Assembly: GCA_964485235.1 (NCBI GenBank)
Contig: CAZAIO010000057.1
Location: 1-17,950, forward strand
Origin: CAZAIO01 sp964485235
GTDB lineage: Bacteria; Chloroflexota; Dehalococcoidia; GIF9; UBA5629
Length of the DNA: 17,950 nt
Direction of reading: 5' to 3'
The notes under the pieces were generated by a model, which was given only the letters and a program-made list of their open reading frames with translations, had not been told where the DNA came from and ran no database searches. The position numbers were made by a program, and so were the translations under genes. Each line of letters starts with the position of its first letter. The stretch's first letter is position 1. Below, one piece after another: positions 7,501 to 13,899 of this stretch.

Positions 7501-7695
7501 ATGGCAGGAATATTACCGACATTAATAACAGTATTGATTATCCTGTTCCTTCTGGGTTTATATGTAGCTAACTACGCATGGTATCTCAGAAAAGAGGAAA
7601 GCAACGTTAAGCCAAAAGAATTAAAAAGACAGGCGCCTGAGAGGTATATCAAAAATATCACAAGCATTATTCAAAACAGCAAGGCTGTAATTTAA
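7501..7695 (+). CDS. Small single-pass membrane protein 2 (relative of small protein 1)
   Basis: This 64-residue protein of unknown function starts MAGILPTLITVLIILFLLGL, a membrane helix at about 4-24, followed by YAWYLRK and a basic tail. The helix start and the WYL(K/R) motif match the 68-residue protein upstream; three extra residues (about 22-25) sit between helix and motif. Tails differ: this one is Lys/Arg-rich and lacks the acidic stretch of its relative. AAAGGAGGTG lies 9-10 bases before the ATG. It has its own shared-box leader and hairpins after the stop, so it is an independent unit and not the second gene of an operon with the first. An assembly, stress or sensor-accessory role is conceivable, but nothing in the sequence shows it. 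Confidence 0.78.
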   Translation: MAGILPTLITVLIILFLLGLYVANYAWYLRKEESNVKPKELKRQAPERYIKNITSIIQNSKAVI

Positions 7696-7712
7696 TAACT
7701 TGTAAATGCAAT

Positions 7713-7748
7713 TTTACTATGAGGGATTTTAATTTTCCTCATAGTAAA
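7713..7748 (+). terminator. 12-base hairpin just after small gene 2
   Basis: TTTACTATGAGG (7713-7724) pairs perfectly with CCTCATAGTAAA (7737-7748) around a 12-base loop. It starts 17 bases after the stop codon. No T-tract follows, so it may stabilise the 3' end of the message rather than terminate it; a true terminator lies just downstream. Confidence 0.6.
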
Positions 7749-7763
7749 CAGGCGATAACACCG

Positions 7764-7798
7764 GATGAATTTCATATAGCAAATTCATCTTTTTTTTT
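7764..7798 (+). terminator. Rho-independent terminator of small gene 2
   Basis: GATGAATTT (7764-7772) pairs with AAATTCATC (7781-7789) around an 8-base loop, and nine T residues follow at 7790-7798. This is a clear intrinsic terminator for the second small gene. Confidence 0.85.
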
Positions 7799-7814
7799 AC
7801 TTTAAGACCACTAC

Positions 7815-7838
7815 AGGCTACTTTTATATGGGTAGCCT
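7815..7838 (+). terminator. Possible second hairpin behind small gene 2
   Basis: AGGCTAC (7815-7821) pairs with GTAGCCT (7832-7838) around a 10-base loop, followed by a weak ATCTTTAT tract. It may back up the terminator at 7764. The AGGCTAC arm repeats part of the stem of the first terminator (7150-7156). Confidence 0.35.
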
Positions 7839-7950
7839 ATCTTTATGTCCAGTTGATTTAGTTGAATAAAATCCGGGTCTCTATTAGCATCTCCCTCGAT
7901 CAAATCACTAAACATCAAATACACCGCTACATACCGGCGGCATTTTCGTT

Positions 7951-7956
7951 TATAAT
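7951..7956 (+). promoter_or_regulatory. -10 element for the thymidylate synthase gene
   Basis: TATAAT at 7951-7956 lies 46 bases before the ATG at 8003, giving an untranslated leader of about 40 bases. No good -35 hexamer is seen at the usual distance. AGGAGGGG at 7991-7998 is a strong ribosome binding site. Confidence 0.45.
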
Positions 7957-8002
7957 GGGCTGCATTATAAACATCTTATAAAGACCATACCAGGAGGGGA
8001 AA

Positions 8003-8683
8003 ATGGTTCCTTTTGATATACCGGAGATCGATCTTGATATCACTACAATAAAAGCTACCGGACTTGGTGATGCATGGTTCCAATGTCTGGGCAAAGCGCT
8101 ACTGGAAGGCAGAACGTATCAGATTCAACAAGGCAGTTTCGTAGGCACACATAGGAAAGAGATTCCTCTGGTTGCCGTTATAATCAGGCACCCGGGTATT
8201 CGCCCGTTAAGTCCGGATGTCCCAAACGGCGTGCCTGCCCCTACCACCGATGAGAATATAGAAGAATATATGTCATACCTGATGACTGCGGATAAACAGC
8301 CGAACGAGCAATATACTTACGGTGAAGACCTGGCCCCACAAATAGATGAGGTAATAAAAAGATACAGGTCCGGTTTCGACACCAATCAGATGTGTATGAC
8401 AGTGGGAAGCTCCAAAAGCATTTATCTTGAAGACCCTCAATGCATGAGAGTCGTAGATACACGCATCCAGGGGGGCTCCCTTCATTTTATACTCTATTTT
8501 CGCAGCTGGGACCTTTGGGGAGGATTCCCCACTAATCTGGGAGGCCTTCAACTTCTCAAGGAATATATGGCTCAGGAAATCGGAGTGAGAGACGGGTGTA
8601 TCGTTGCTTTCAGTAAAGGGCTTCACCTATATGAACATTGCTGGGACCTTGCTAAAATGGTCCTCAGGATGAACCTTGATTAA
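8003..8683 (+). CDS. thyA: Thymidylate synthase, archaeal-type ThyA
   Basis: This 226-residue cytosolic enzyme would convert dUMP to dTMP by reductive methylation with a folate cofactor. Seen, by analogy with E. coli ThyA: nucleophile Cys147 in DPQCMRV; the dUMP-binding run RSWD (167-170), aligned to RSCD; Asn178 in GFPTNLGG, aligned to the conserved Asn177; and His208/Tyr210 in KGLHLY, aligned to HLY. The stretch YFRSWDLWGGFPTNLGGLQL and the short length (about 220 rather than 264 or more) are features of the form known from methanogens. It seems to stand alone between a terminator and the MNT/HEPN pair; no dihydrofolate reductase gene is in the window. The cofactor cannot be read from the sequence. 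Confidence 0.88.
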   Translation: MVPFDIPEIDLDITTIKATGLGDAWFQCLGKALLEGRTYQIQQGSFVGTHRKEIPLVAVIIRHPGIRPLSPDVPNGVPAPTTDENIEEYMSYLMTADKQPNEQYTYGEDLAPQIDEVIKRYRSGFDTNQMCMTVGSSKSIYLEDPQCMRVVDTRIQGGSLHFILYFRSWDLWGGFPTNLGGLQLLKEYMAQEIGVRDGCIVAFSKGLHLYEHCWDLAKMVLRMNLD

Positions 8684-8780
8684 CTTACTCCGTATAAACA
8701 GATATCGTGAGTTCCAATGTATAAAACAGCGGAACGTACGGCTATTATTGCGGCCAATATTGTATTGTATTCCTCATCTT

Positions 8781-8815
8781 CACTCATTATAATGAGCAAA
8801 CACTCATTATATAAT
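8781..8815 (+). promoter_or_regulatory. Palindromic operator overlapping a promoter of the MNT/HEPN pair
   Basis: CTCATTATAATGAG (8783-8796) is a 14-base perfect palindrome. CACTCATTATA repeats at 8781-8791 and 8801-8811, 20 bases apart. The second copy merges with a TATAAT box at 8810-8815, only 8 bases before the ATG at 8824. This looks like autoregulation by the HTH-bearing first gene, as in many toxin-antitoxin operons. No Shine-Dalgarno is seen, so the message may be leaderless or nearly so. Confidence 0.6.
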
Positions 8816-8823
8816 ACGATAGT

Positions 8824-9390
8824 ATGCTCAATACATATATAATATCCACCGCAAACCAGAAAATCCTCTGTCTCCTCGAAAAATTTTCCGATAGAGAGTT
8901 CTATGAGCGTCAGATTGCCCGGCAGATCGGGATATCATATAGCTCCGCAAACCATGCCCTCAATAGTCTTTACAACACTGGAGTAATCGGACCGCGCCAT
9001 AAATGTAAAATGTGTTTTTATTCGATGGATATATCGAATGCTTCGATTAAAGCGTGGAAGACTTTGATCAATATCGTCTTTCCGGAAACTCCGGGAGAAA
9101 TACTAAAAACAAACACCGGCAGAATAGTACTATTTGGAAACCGTGCTCGCGGTGACGACGATTCGCGGAGCGACGTCGACCTGTTCGTTACCTCACAGCA
9201 CAAAGAAAACATTGTCGAATCGATCGAAAATTTTACATTTCCGCAGGGCTTCGAGCGCATACATATAAGACCGGTGATTAAAACCGCTGCCGAAATGATA
9301 CTTTCCGGTAATTCAAACAAAGTATTTCTCGATGAAATTGAGCAAAGTATCACACTGTGGGAAAGGACCCTACATGGACCAGGAATTTAA
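8824..9390 (+). CDS. Winged-helix plus MNT-type nucleotidyltransferase (probable antitoxin)
   Basis: The protein has 188 residues. Residues about 10-60 form a DNA-binding winged helix (REFYERQIARQIGISYSSAN and the following recognition helix). Residues about 98-160 form a minimal nucleotidyltransferase with the pattern FGNRARGDDDSRSDVDLFV: Asp117 and Asp119 are the metal-binding pair, and the usual GSxARG is GNRARG, Asn in place of Ser106. Family knowledge: MNT proteins paired with HEPN proteins act as antitoxins, some by adding AMP to the HEPN toxin. The N-terminal HTH could bind the palindrome directly upstream. The 3' end overlaps the HEPN gene by 17 bases, which implies translational coupling. 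If the Asn substitution weakens nucleotide transfer, neutralisation may be by binding alone; that is inference. Confidence 0.85.
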   Translation: MLNTYIISTANQKILCLLEKFSDREFYERQIARQIGISYSSANHALNSLYNTGVIGPRHKCKMCFYSMDISNASIKAWKTLINIVFPETPGEILKTNTGRIVLFGNRARGDDDSRSDVDLFVTSQHKENIVESIENFTFPQGFERIHIRPVIKTAAEMILSGNSNKVFLDEIEQSITLWERTLHGPGI

Positions 9391-9805
9391 ACAATATCTT
9401 AAAAACAAAACTATCGTTCCTTTCCCCGGAGGTAAACAATTGGTGAAGCGCGAGATCGATATCGCAAAAAGTGACCTCTCCGACGCAATAACGGGATACA
9501 ATAATCAAATATATAAATGGTCGACCATACAGGCATATCATTCACTGCGGCACGCAGCAAAAGCTCTTGTATACTCCCGTGGATATCGTGTAAAAGACCA
9601 TTATGCCATGGTCGTAGCCATAAAAGTGCTTTTTGTCGATGAGAACCTGATAGGAATAAACATTATACGCGATTTTCTTAATGCCATAAATCTCAGGGAA
9701 GTTGCTGAATATGAAGCTGAATTCTCCATGCCCGGGGCAAAAGCAGTAATAAGTGCCGCCGAACGGATGATAAATAACGCGGCTATTATTCTCAATATAG
9801 ATTGA
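9374..9805 (+). CDS. HEPN-domain protein (probable toxin partner)
   Basis: This 143-residue, all-helical protein matches HEPN proteins through IQAYHSLRHAAKALVYSRGY (52-71) and the following HYAM helix. The ATG at 9374 is chosen over upstream starts in the same frame because it has GAAAGGA a few bases before it and gives the usual HEPN N-terminus; it overlaps the nucleotidyltransferase gene by 17 bases. HEPN RNases carry an RX4-6H motif; the best fit here is Arg69 to His76 (RX6H), followed directly by Tyr77. The AMP-accepting toxins known from this class use RX4HXY, so the spacing here differs. A non-toxic HEPN accessory protein cannot be excluded. No gene follows on this strand; the next gene is convergent. 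Confidence 0.82.
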   Translation: MDQEFKQYLKNKTIVPFPGGKQLVKREIDIAKSDLSDAITGYNNQIYKWSTIQAYHSLRHAAKALVYSRGYRVKDHYAMVVAIKVLFVDENLIGINIIRDFLNAINLREVAEYEAEFSMPGAKAVISAAERMINNAAIILNID

Positions 9806-9867
9806 TATTGTTGTAACGGTTCGGCCGGTATCTAACGCACGTAACCGCACTCCGTACAGCCCGGCGG

Positions 9868-10491
9868 CTACCGTTTAAATATACCGGTCAATATGCTCTC
9901 CTGAATTATATGCCCATTCATCGCTTCAAGTACCTGCTGCTTCGAAGCACCTTCGTCCAGTCCTAATGCAGCATCAATCGCATAGAGAGTGAAGCGATAG
10001 TGATGAGGACTTCCCGGTGGTGGACAGGGTCCTCCATACATGTCCTTTTTCATGTCATTTTTCCCGAAAAGTACTCCAAAGTCAGGCGGGACAGCATTAC
10101 CCATACCTTCTTCCAGTTCGTTGATATCCGAAGGGATATTGAATGCTATCCAGTGTGTAAATACTCCCCGCGGCGCATCAGGATCATCCAGAATAAGTAC
10201 AAACGATACAGTAGTCGCCGGGACTCCGGTCCACGCCAGCTGTGGCGATAGGTTTTCCCCCGCACAGGTATAGCGTACAGGTATGGCATCGCCGTCACCG
10301 AAAGATTTACTGGATAATATTAATTCAACCGGTGTAGTATCCTGTTCTACATTCGCCGTCGTATCCTGCGGCGGTTGTGATGGTTCCGGAAGAGCCTCTT
10401 CTTCAGCAGGAAAAGAGCTTTTACTGCTGCATGAGCATACTACGGTAAAAAAAGCGAGCACGATCACAATACAACGTATAAAGTTTTTCAT
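9868..10491 (-). CDS. PEBP-like (YbhB/YbcL family) lipoprotein
   Basis: I take the ATG at 10491, not the longer frame from 10596, because it gives a lipoprotein signal peptide (MKNFIRCIVIVLAFFTVVCSC) and has AAGGG just before it. The lipid-bearing residue is Cys19 or Cys21. A Ser/Pro/Glu/Thr-rich linker (about 22-55) leads to a phosphatidylethanolamine-binding-protein fold. Signatures: DDPDAPRGVFTHWIAFNIP (102-120) and GGPCPPPGSPHHYRFTLYA (153-171). Bacterial members resemble Raf kinase inhibitor proteins in fold; their ligand is unknown. The mature protein, about 187 residues, is anchored outside the membrane. A promoter with its own extended -10 lies upstream at 10558. Confidence 0.88.
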   Translation of the reverse strand: MKNFIRCIVIVLAFFTVVCSCSSKSSFPAEEEALPEPSQPPQDTTANVEQDTTPVELILSSKSFGDGDAIPVRYTCAGENLSPQLAWTGVPATTVSFVLILDDPDAPRGVFTHWIAFNIPSDINELEEGMGNAVPPDFGVLFGKNDMKKDMYGGPCPPPGSPHHYRFTLYAIDAALGLDEGASKQQVLEAMNGHIIQESILTGIFKR

Positions 10492-10557
10492 ATCCCTTAC
10501 CCTATCCGCGGGTCCTACCACCGTGTTTTTGCATATCAAAATATAAAATTCAATTCT

Positions 10558-10585
10558 AGTATACCAACAAATATTGCGTTGTGAA
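10558..10585 (-). promoter_or_regulatory. Extended -10 promoter of the PEBP lipoprotein gene
   Basis: On the minus strand TGGTATACT forms an extended -10 (hexamer at 10558-10563). TTCACA at 10580-10585 is a fair -35 at a 16-base spacing. Transcription would start near 10551, about 60 bases before the ATG at 10491. This supports the shorter start, since the longer frame would begin upstream of the promoter's start site. Confidence 0.55.
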
Positions 10586-10617
10586 TAGACCGGCAACCGT
10601 TTGTATATTGCCGTGCA

Positions 10618-11568
10618 TCAGGTGGAACTTACCGGTGCAGCGGCCTTCTTGCGTCTTGACTTGATAGGTTCCCTGACAATCAACACAGAATAGTTGGCAA
10701 ACCTGGCAACACGCTGGGACACGCTTCCCAGAAAAAATGTTTCGATACCGGACAGCCCCCTGGCACCTACTACTATCAATTCGGGATTAAGAGTATCGGC
10801 GGCATTAAGTATTTCCTCTGCTGGTTCCCCTTTAAGCAGTAAAGGAGATACTTTATAGCCGTTTTTCCGAAAAGATTCACCGGCATTTTCAAGTAATTTA
10901 CGGCCTGCCTCTTCTTCCATCGCTTTCAATTCTTCCAGAATATGCTGATTGGTTTCAAGATTAAGTGTCGGTGTTTTGACAATAGCTTCCATATGCGACT
11001 GGACTACAGTCACCGGAAAGATATGGCTTTGCGGAGGTAAAGGTAAATCCTGTAAAAAACGGATCGCAGTATTGGAATGCTTTGAACCGTCATAAGCAAT
11101 TAATATCCTGCGTATTTTAGGTTCTCTCTCCCTTGCAATCAGTACATTTGTATGTGAATATTTCATTACTTTCTGAGCTATACTCCCTATGGGGAAACGC
11201 GATGAGTCCGACATACCCCTTGCGCCGATAATAAGCAGGTCTGCACCAATTTCCCTTGCTTTGTTGATAATCTGCTCCGCGGGTTTCCCCCAGCATATTG
11301 AGGTTGTAACAGAATAACCTGCAGTTTGAATTTTATCTCTGACGTCATTTACTATTTCTTCAGCTTTTTTTTGCTGAGCTTCGTTCAAGCTCTTCTTGTT
11401 AGCGACAACACTGTTCAACATGGCAATGGTAATATCACCCAGGAAAGTATAACCGGGCACTACAGTCGTCACTTCAATCTCATTTTCAGAAGCGAGATTA
11501 AGCGATATCAGGGCTTTTACAATTCTTTCTGTATAGGGAGACCCGTTTACCGCAAGTAGAATTTTCAT
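10618..11568 (-). CDS. Tandem universal stress protein (two UspA domains)
   Basis: This 316-residue soluble protein has two UspA domains, about 1-146 and 151-300, followed by a basic/alanine tail. Each domain keeps the ATP-binding pattern GX2GX9G(S/T): GARG at 115-118 then GS at 128-129, and GARG at 268-271 then GS at 281-282. Both are therefore predicted ATP-binding and not degenerate. Tandem Usp proteins of this size are common; in general they respond to stress, growth arrest or anoxia, but the exact role here is unknown. GGAGAG lies 6 bases before the ATG. The PEBP gene follows downstream on the same strand but has its own promoter. Confidence 0.92.
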   Translation of the reverse strand: MKILLAVNGSPYTERIVKALISLNLASENEIEVTTVVPGYTFLGDITIAMLNSVVANKKSLNEAQQKKAEEIVNDVRDKIQTAGYSVTTSICWGKPAEQIINKAREIGADLLIIGARGMSDSSRFPIGSIAQKVMKYSHTNVLIAREREPKIRRILIAYDGSKHSNTAIRFLQDLPLPPQSHIFPVTVVQSHMEAIVKTPTLNLETNQHILEELKAMEEEAGRKLLENAGESFRKNGYKVSPLLLKGEPAEEILNAADTLNPELIVVGARGLSGIETFFLGSVSQRVARFANYSVLIVREPIKSRRKKAAAPVSST

Positions 11569-12285
11569 TATCTCTCCTTCAATACCCGATATTTTATACG
11601 AATTACATTAGTTGATCTGTTTCCATTTTTATCATTTTCTATACATATATATACTTGGTGAAAGAATACAGCACAACACATTATATGCATATTATTTCAT
11701 TACTCTATATTCATGTTATACATTTCTCTGTTATATTAGTCCCAAAAGAGACCGATGTCAACCTTCTTTCCGGCAGTGCTATAAAAATATCGGGAAATCC
11801 GATCCTTCAGATACCTATGTCGTTCCGTAGGATATATTTAATACTGTCTATAGGACAGCACCGGCAATGAGTGAACAAAACCGGGTATTTTTCGGTATAG
11901 TAAAGATATAAGCCTTTTCAATGGTTACGATGTTATACAAGTCGCCATATTATCGCGGCGTACTATATCGGCGTACCACCCGATGTGGTACCGGTTATTG
12001 AAGCAGACGGCCGGCATGAGTGAGTAATGAGAGTTAATAATATTTTACGTTTAATTGAAAGTATTACGGAAGGCATTCTATATCTGTTAACCAATGAAGT
12101 AAACGGCACAAGGCGACGTCACTGAATGATATCGCAGCCATATATTAAGGCATAATAATTTTTTTCATCGCCGATAAATTGTACTGATTACAATAACTAT
12201 ATAAGAACTATGGCATTAACAAGGAAAAATATTTATAATTATATGAACCCGGCGATGAAAATCACCGTTATCACATAAAATAATC
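11569..12285. other. Long intergenic region without a convincing gene
   Basis: This divergent region lies between the Usp gene (leftward) and the duplicated lipoprotein gene (rightward). Open frames in it are short, AT-rich, lack ribosome sites and match nothing I know. Structures seen: a hairpin GTACCAC/GTGGTAC at 11973-11991; a direct repeat CGGCGTAC at 11956 and 11970; and a long-range inverted repeat at 12163-12173 with 12250-12260. The Usp promoter probably lies near 11593-11598 (TATAAA read on the minus strand). A 32-codon frame at 12027-12125 is noted but not accepted. Confidence 0.6.
12163..12260. repeat. 11-base inverted repeat in the lipoprotein gene leader
   Basis: TTTCATCGCCG (12163-12173) and CGGCGATGAAA (12250-12260) are exact complements 76 bases apart. 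The second arm also forms a small local hairpin (CGGCGAT, GAAA loop, ATCACCG; one mismatch). The repeat ends 25 bases before the ATG at 12286. It may shape the leader RNA or be paired protein sites. Confidence 0.4.
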
Positions 12286-13710
12286 ATGCTTGAAAAGAAA
12301 AAATATACAAAAAGCCTCTTCCGTCTATCAATAATATTTGTCCTGTCATTTTTGATAACTATTTCAATGAATGCCTGTACGCTAACTGAACCAGGCGAAG
12401 ACCTGCCGTGGGAGAAGTCTGCGGAATTTCATATCGAATCCTTTCAGATAACACCAACCGCTATCATGGCCGGCGGATCAAGTACTGCAATAGCGAAAGT
12501 AAAAAACAGCGGTGATAAAGCCGGTACTTACACTGCCATTCTCTTAAAAGAAGGCGTTGAATTTGCCAGAAAGGACGTAGTAATCGAACCGGGAAATGAA
12601 GAATCCATTGATTTTGAGATAACCGATATACCTGCAGGCAGTTACAGGCTCACCATTGAAAAGACCAATGCTATTATCACCGTGTACAATTGGACGCCCT
12701 ATACAATTCAATATGACAGTGGAGTAAGCGGTGGTGCGTACTATGTTGCGGGTGAACTCGGTCACATTGTGCATTTCATTCCGCAAGCAAAACCTTTCAA
12801 GCTAAAAAAGATACTCGTTTACGCGACTGCCGAACTGGAAAACACCAGGGAACTTGACACAAAACAATGTACTATACGAATCTGGAACAGCGATAAAAGT
12901 GCGCAACTCTGGACGCAGGATGTCCCGTGGCGGCTCTTTCACGGTCCGATAGCATGGAGAGAAATAGAGGTACCCGATATAACTGTAGAAGATGATTTTT
13001 ATATCGAGATTGTGACACACAGTCAAGTACCGACAGAAGCACTCACCAACTATATCACAATTGGATGGAACAAACCTCAACCTCAGCAGGGTGTAACTGC
13101 CAGTACCGCAGAAACAAATTCAGGTGTGTCGAATAACGGTGTACCGGTACAATCACCTGAGTCTATGTACAAAGGGATAAACTGGTTTATCAGAGCGGAC
13201 GGGGAAGGAGCACCCCGCACACTTCAATATGATGACGGCGAAGACGAAGAATGGCATTGGACCACCGCATCGCATTTTATAAGTTTTATGCCGCCGGTAA
13301 AAAATTATGAAGTGCAAAAGATACTAATTCTCGGTTACGTTCGCGCTAAAGAAGAAAGATATCTTTCCGAGAAAAAATTCACATTGAGGATCAGAGACCA
13401 GGAAACGGGCAATGTCCTCTGGGAACAAGAATACAGATGGGATCTTTTCGAGGTCGAACATGCCAAATGGCTGGAGATCAAAACGCCCGGTGTGGTATGT
13501 CCGGGTGATTTCTATGTACGGTTGATCCCGAACAGCGTCGATGAAGACAACTGTATAGTAATCGGTGTTGACTCGAGTATTCCTAACAGGCACTCCTATA
13601 TATCCAGAGACGTGCTCATAAAACCCGGAGAGTCCAATAAAGAAGAGGGGTCCAATTACGATAGTGAAAGGGACAACTGGATGATAAGAGTCGAAGGTAT
13701 ATACCGGTAA
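12286..13710 (+). CDS. Large lipoprotein with a CARDB-like domain and a duplicated module
   Basis: This 474-residue protein has a basic N-terminus, a hydrophobic helix (about 11-28) and a lipobox ending at Cys31 (SMNAC), so it is a predicted surface lipoprotein. Residues about 48-135 read as a CARDB-like beta-sandwich (PTAIMAGGSSTAIAKVKNSG, then PAGSYRLTI). Two copies of a module of about 160 residues follow: 140-305 and 312-471. Shared marks are QYD-G near the start, (F)KLKKILVYA / YEVQKILILG, LWTQDVPWRLF / LWEQEYRWDLF, DDFYIEI / GDFYVRL, (Y)ITIG / IVIG, and NW(F/M)IR near the end. A Gln/Ser/Thr/Asn-rich linker (about 263-292) lies inside the first copy. I do not know the module; a beta-rich binding role is likely. 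No clear Shine-Dalgarno is present. Confidence 0.8.
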   Translation: MLEKKKYTKSLFRLSIIFVLSFLITISMNACTLTEPGEDLPWEKSAEFHIESFQITPTAIMAGGSSTAIAKVKNSGDKAGTYTAILLKEGVEFARKDVVIEPGNEESIDFEITDIPAGSYRLTIEKTNAIITVYNWTPYTIQYDSGVSGGAYYVAGELGHIVHFIPQAKPFKLKKILVYATAELENTRELDTKQCTIRIWNSDKSAQLWTQDVPWRLFHGPIAWREIEVPDITVEDDFYIEIVTHSQVPTEALTNYITIGWNKPQPQQGVTASTAETNSGVSNNGVPVQSPESMYKGINWFIRADGEGAPRTLQYDDGEDEEWHWTTASHFISFMPPVKNYEVQKILILGYVRAKEERYLSEKKFTLRIRDQETGNVLWEQEYRWDLFEVEHAKWLEIKTPGVVCPGDFYVRLIPNSVDEDNCIVIGVDSSIPNRHSYISRDVLIKPGESNKEEGSNYDSERDNWMIRVEGIYR

Positions 13711-13732
13711 GCTATCACTCTTCAGGCTTACC
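13706..13732 (+). terminator. Weak hairpin at the lipoprotein stop codon
   Basis: GGTAAGC (13706-13712), which includes the TAA stop, pairs with GCTTACC (13726-13732) around a 13-base loop and is followed by TGTTATAT. There is no strong T-tract. It may be a poor terminator between convergent genes. Confidence 0.3.
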
Positions 13733-13899
13733 TGTTATATGTTCCCGGCGCGGCGTGAAATTAATTCAAAACTCAATGTCATGAAATGTCCCGGCTCTAT
13801 GTCACTTCACATGTTATCCTTTTTACTTCACGCATATCGAATTTGTTTTGATATATTTAATATCAGGACAAGCCGGTATTTTACACAAAATCCTTACTA

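Noticed and set aside
9332..9373. Earlier start for the HEPN protein at 9332
   Set aside because: The ATG at 9374 has a ribosome site and the normal HEPN N-terminus; the extra residues lie inside the upstream coding sequence without support.
10492..10596. N-terminal extension of the PEBP lipoprotein by 35 residues
   Set aside because: It would hide the signal peptide inside the protein, and an extended -10 promoter lies within the extension.
11612..11870. Two overlapping frames of about 70 codons upstream of the Usp gene
   Set aside because: Composition follows the local AT-rich DNA, no ribosome site, and no recognisable motif; they overlap each other in different frames.
11840..11870. Minus-strand GGTGCTGTCCTATAG as a third copy of the shared box
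   Set aside because: Only the first half resembles the box; the second TGCYAGCA element and a small gene are missing.
12027..12125. A 32-codon ORF (MRVNNILRLIESITEGILYL...) in the long intergenic region
   Set aside because: No ribosome site, no promoter close by, no relative recognised; too short to support without expression data.
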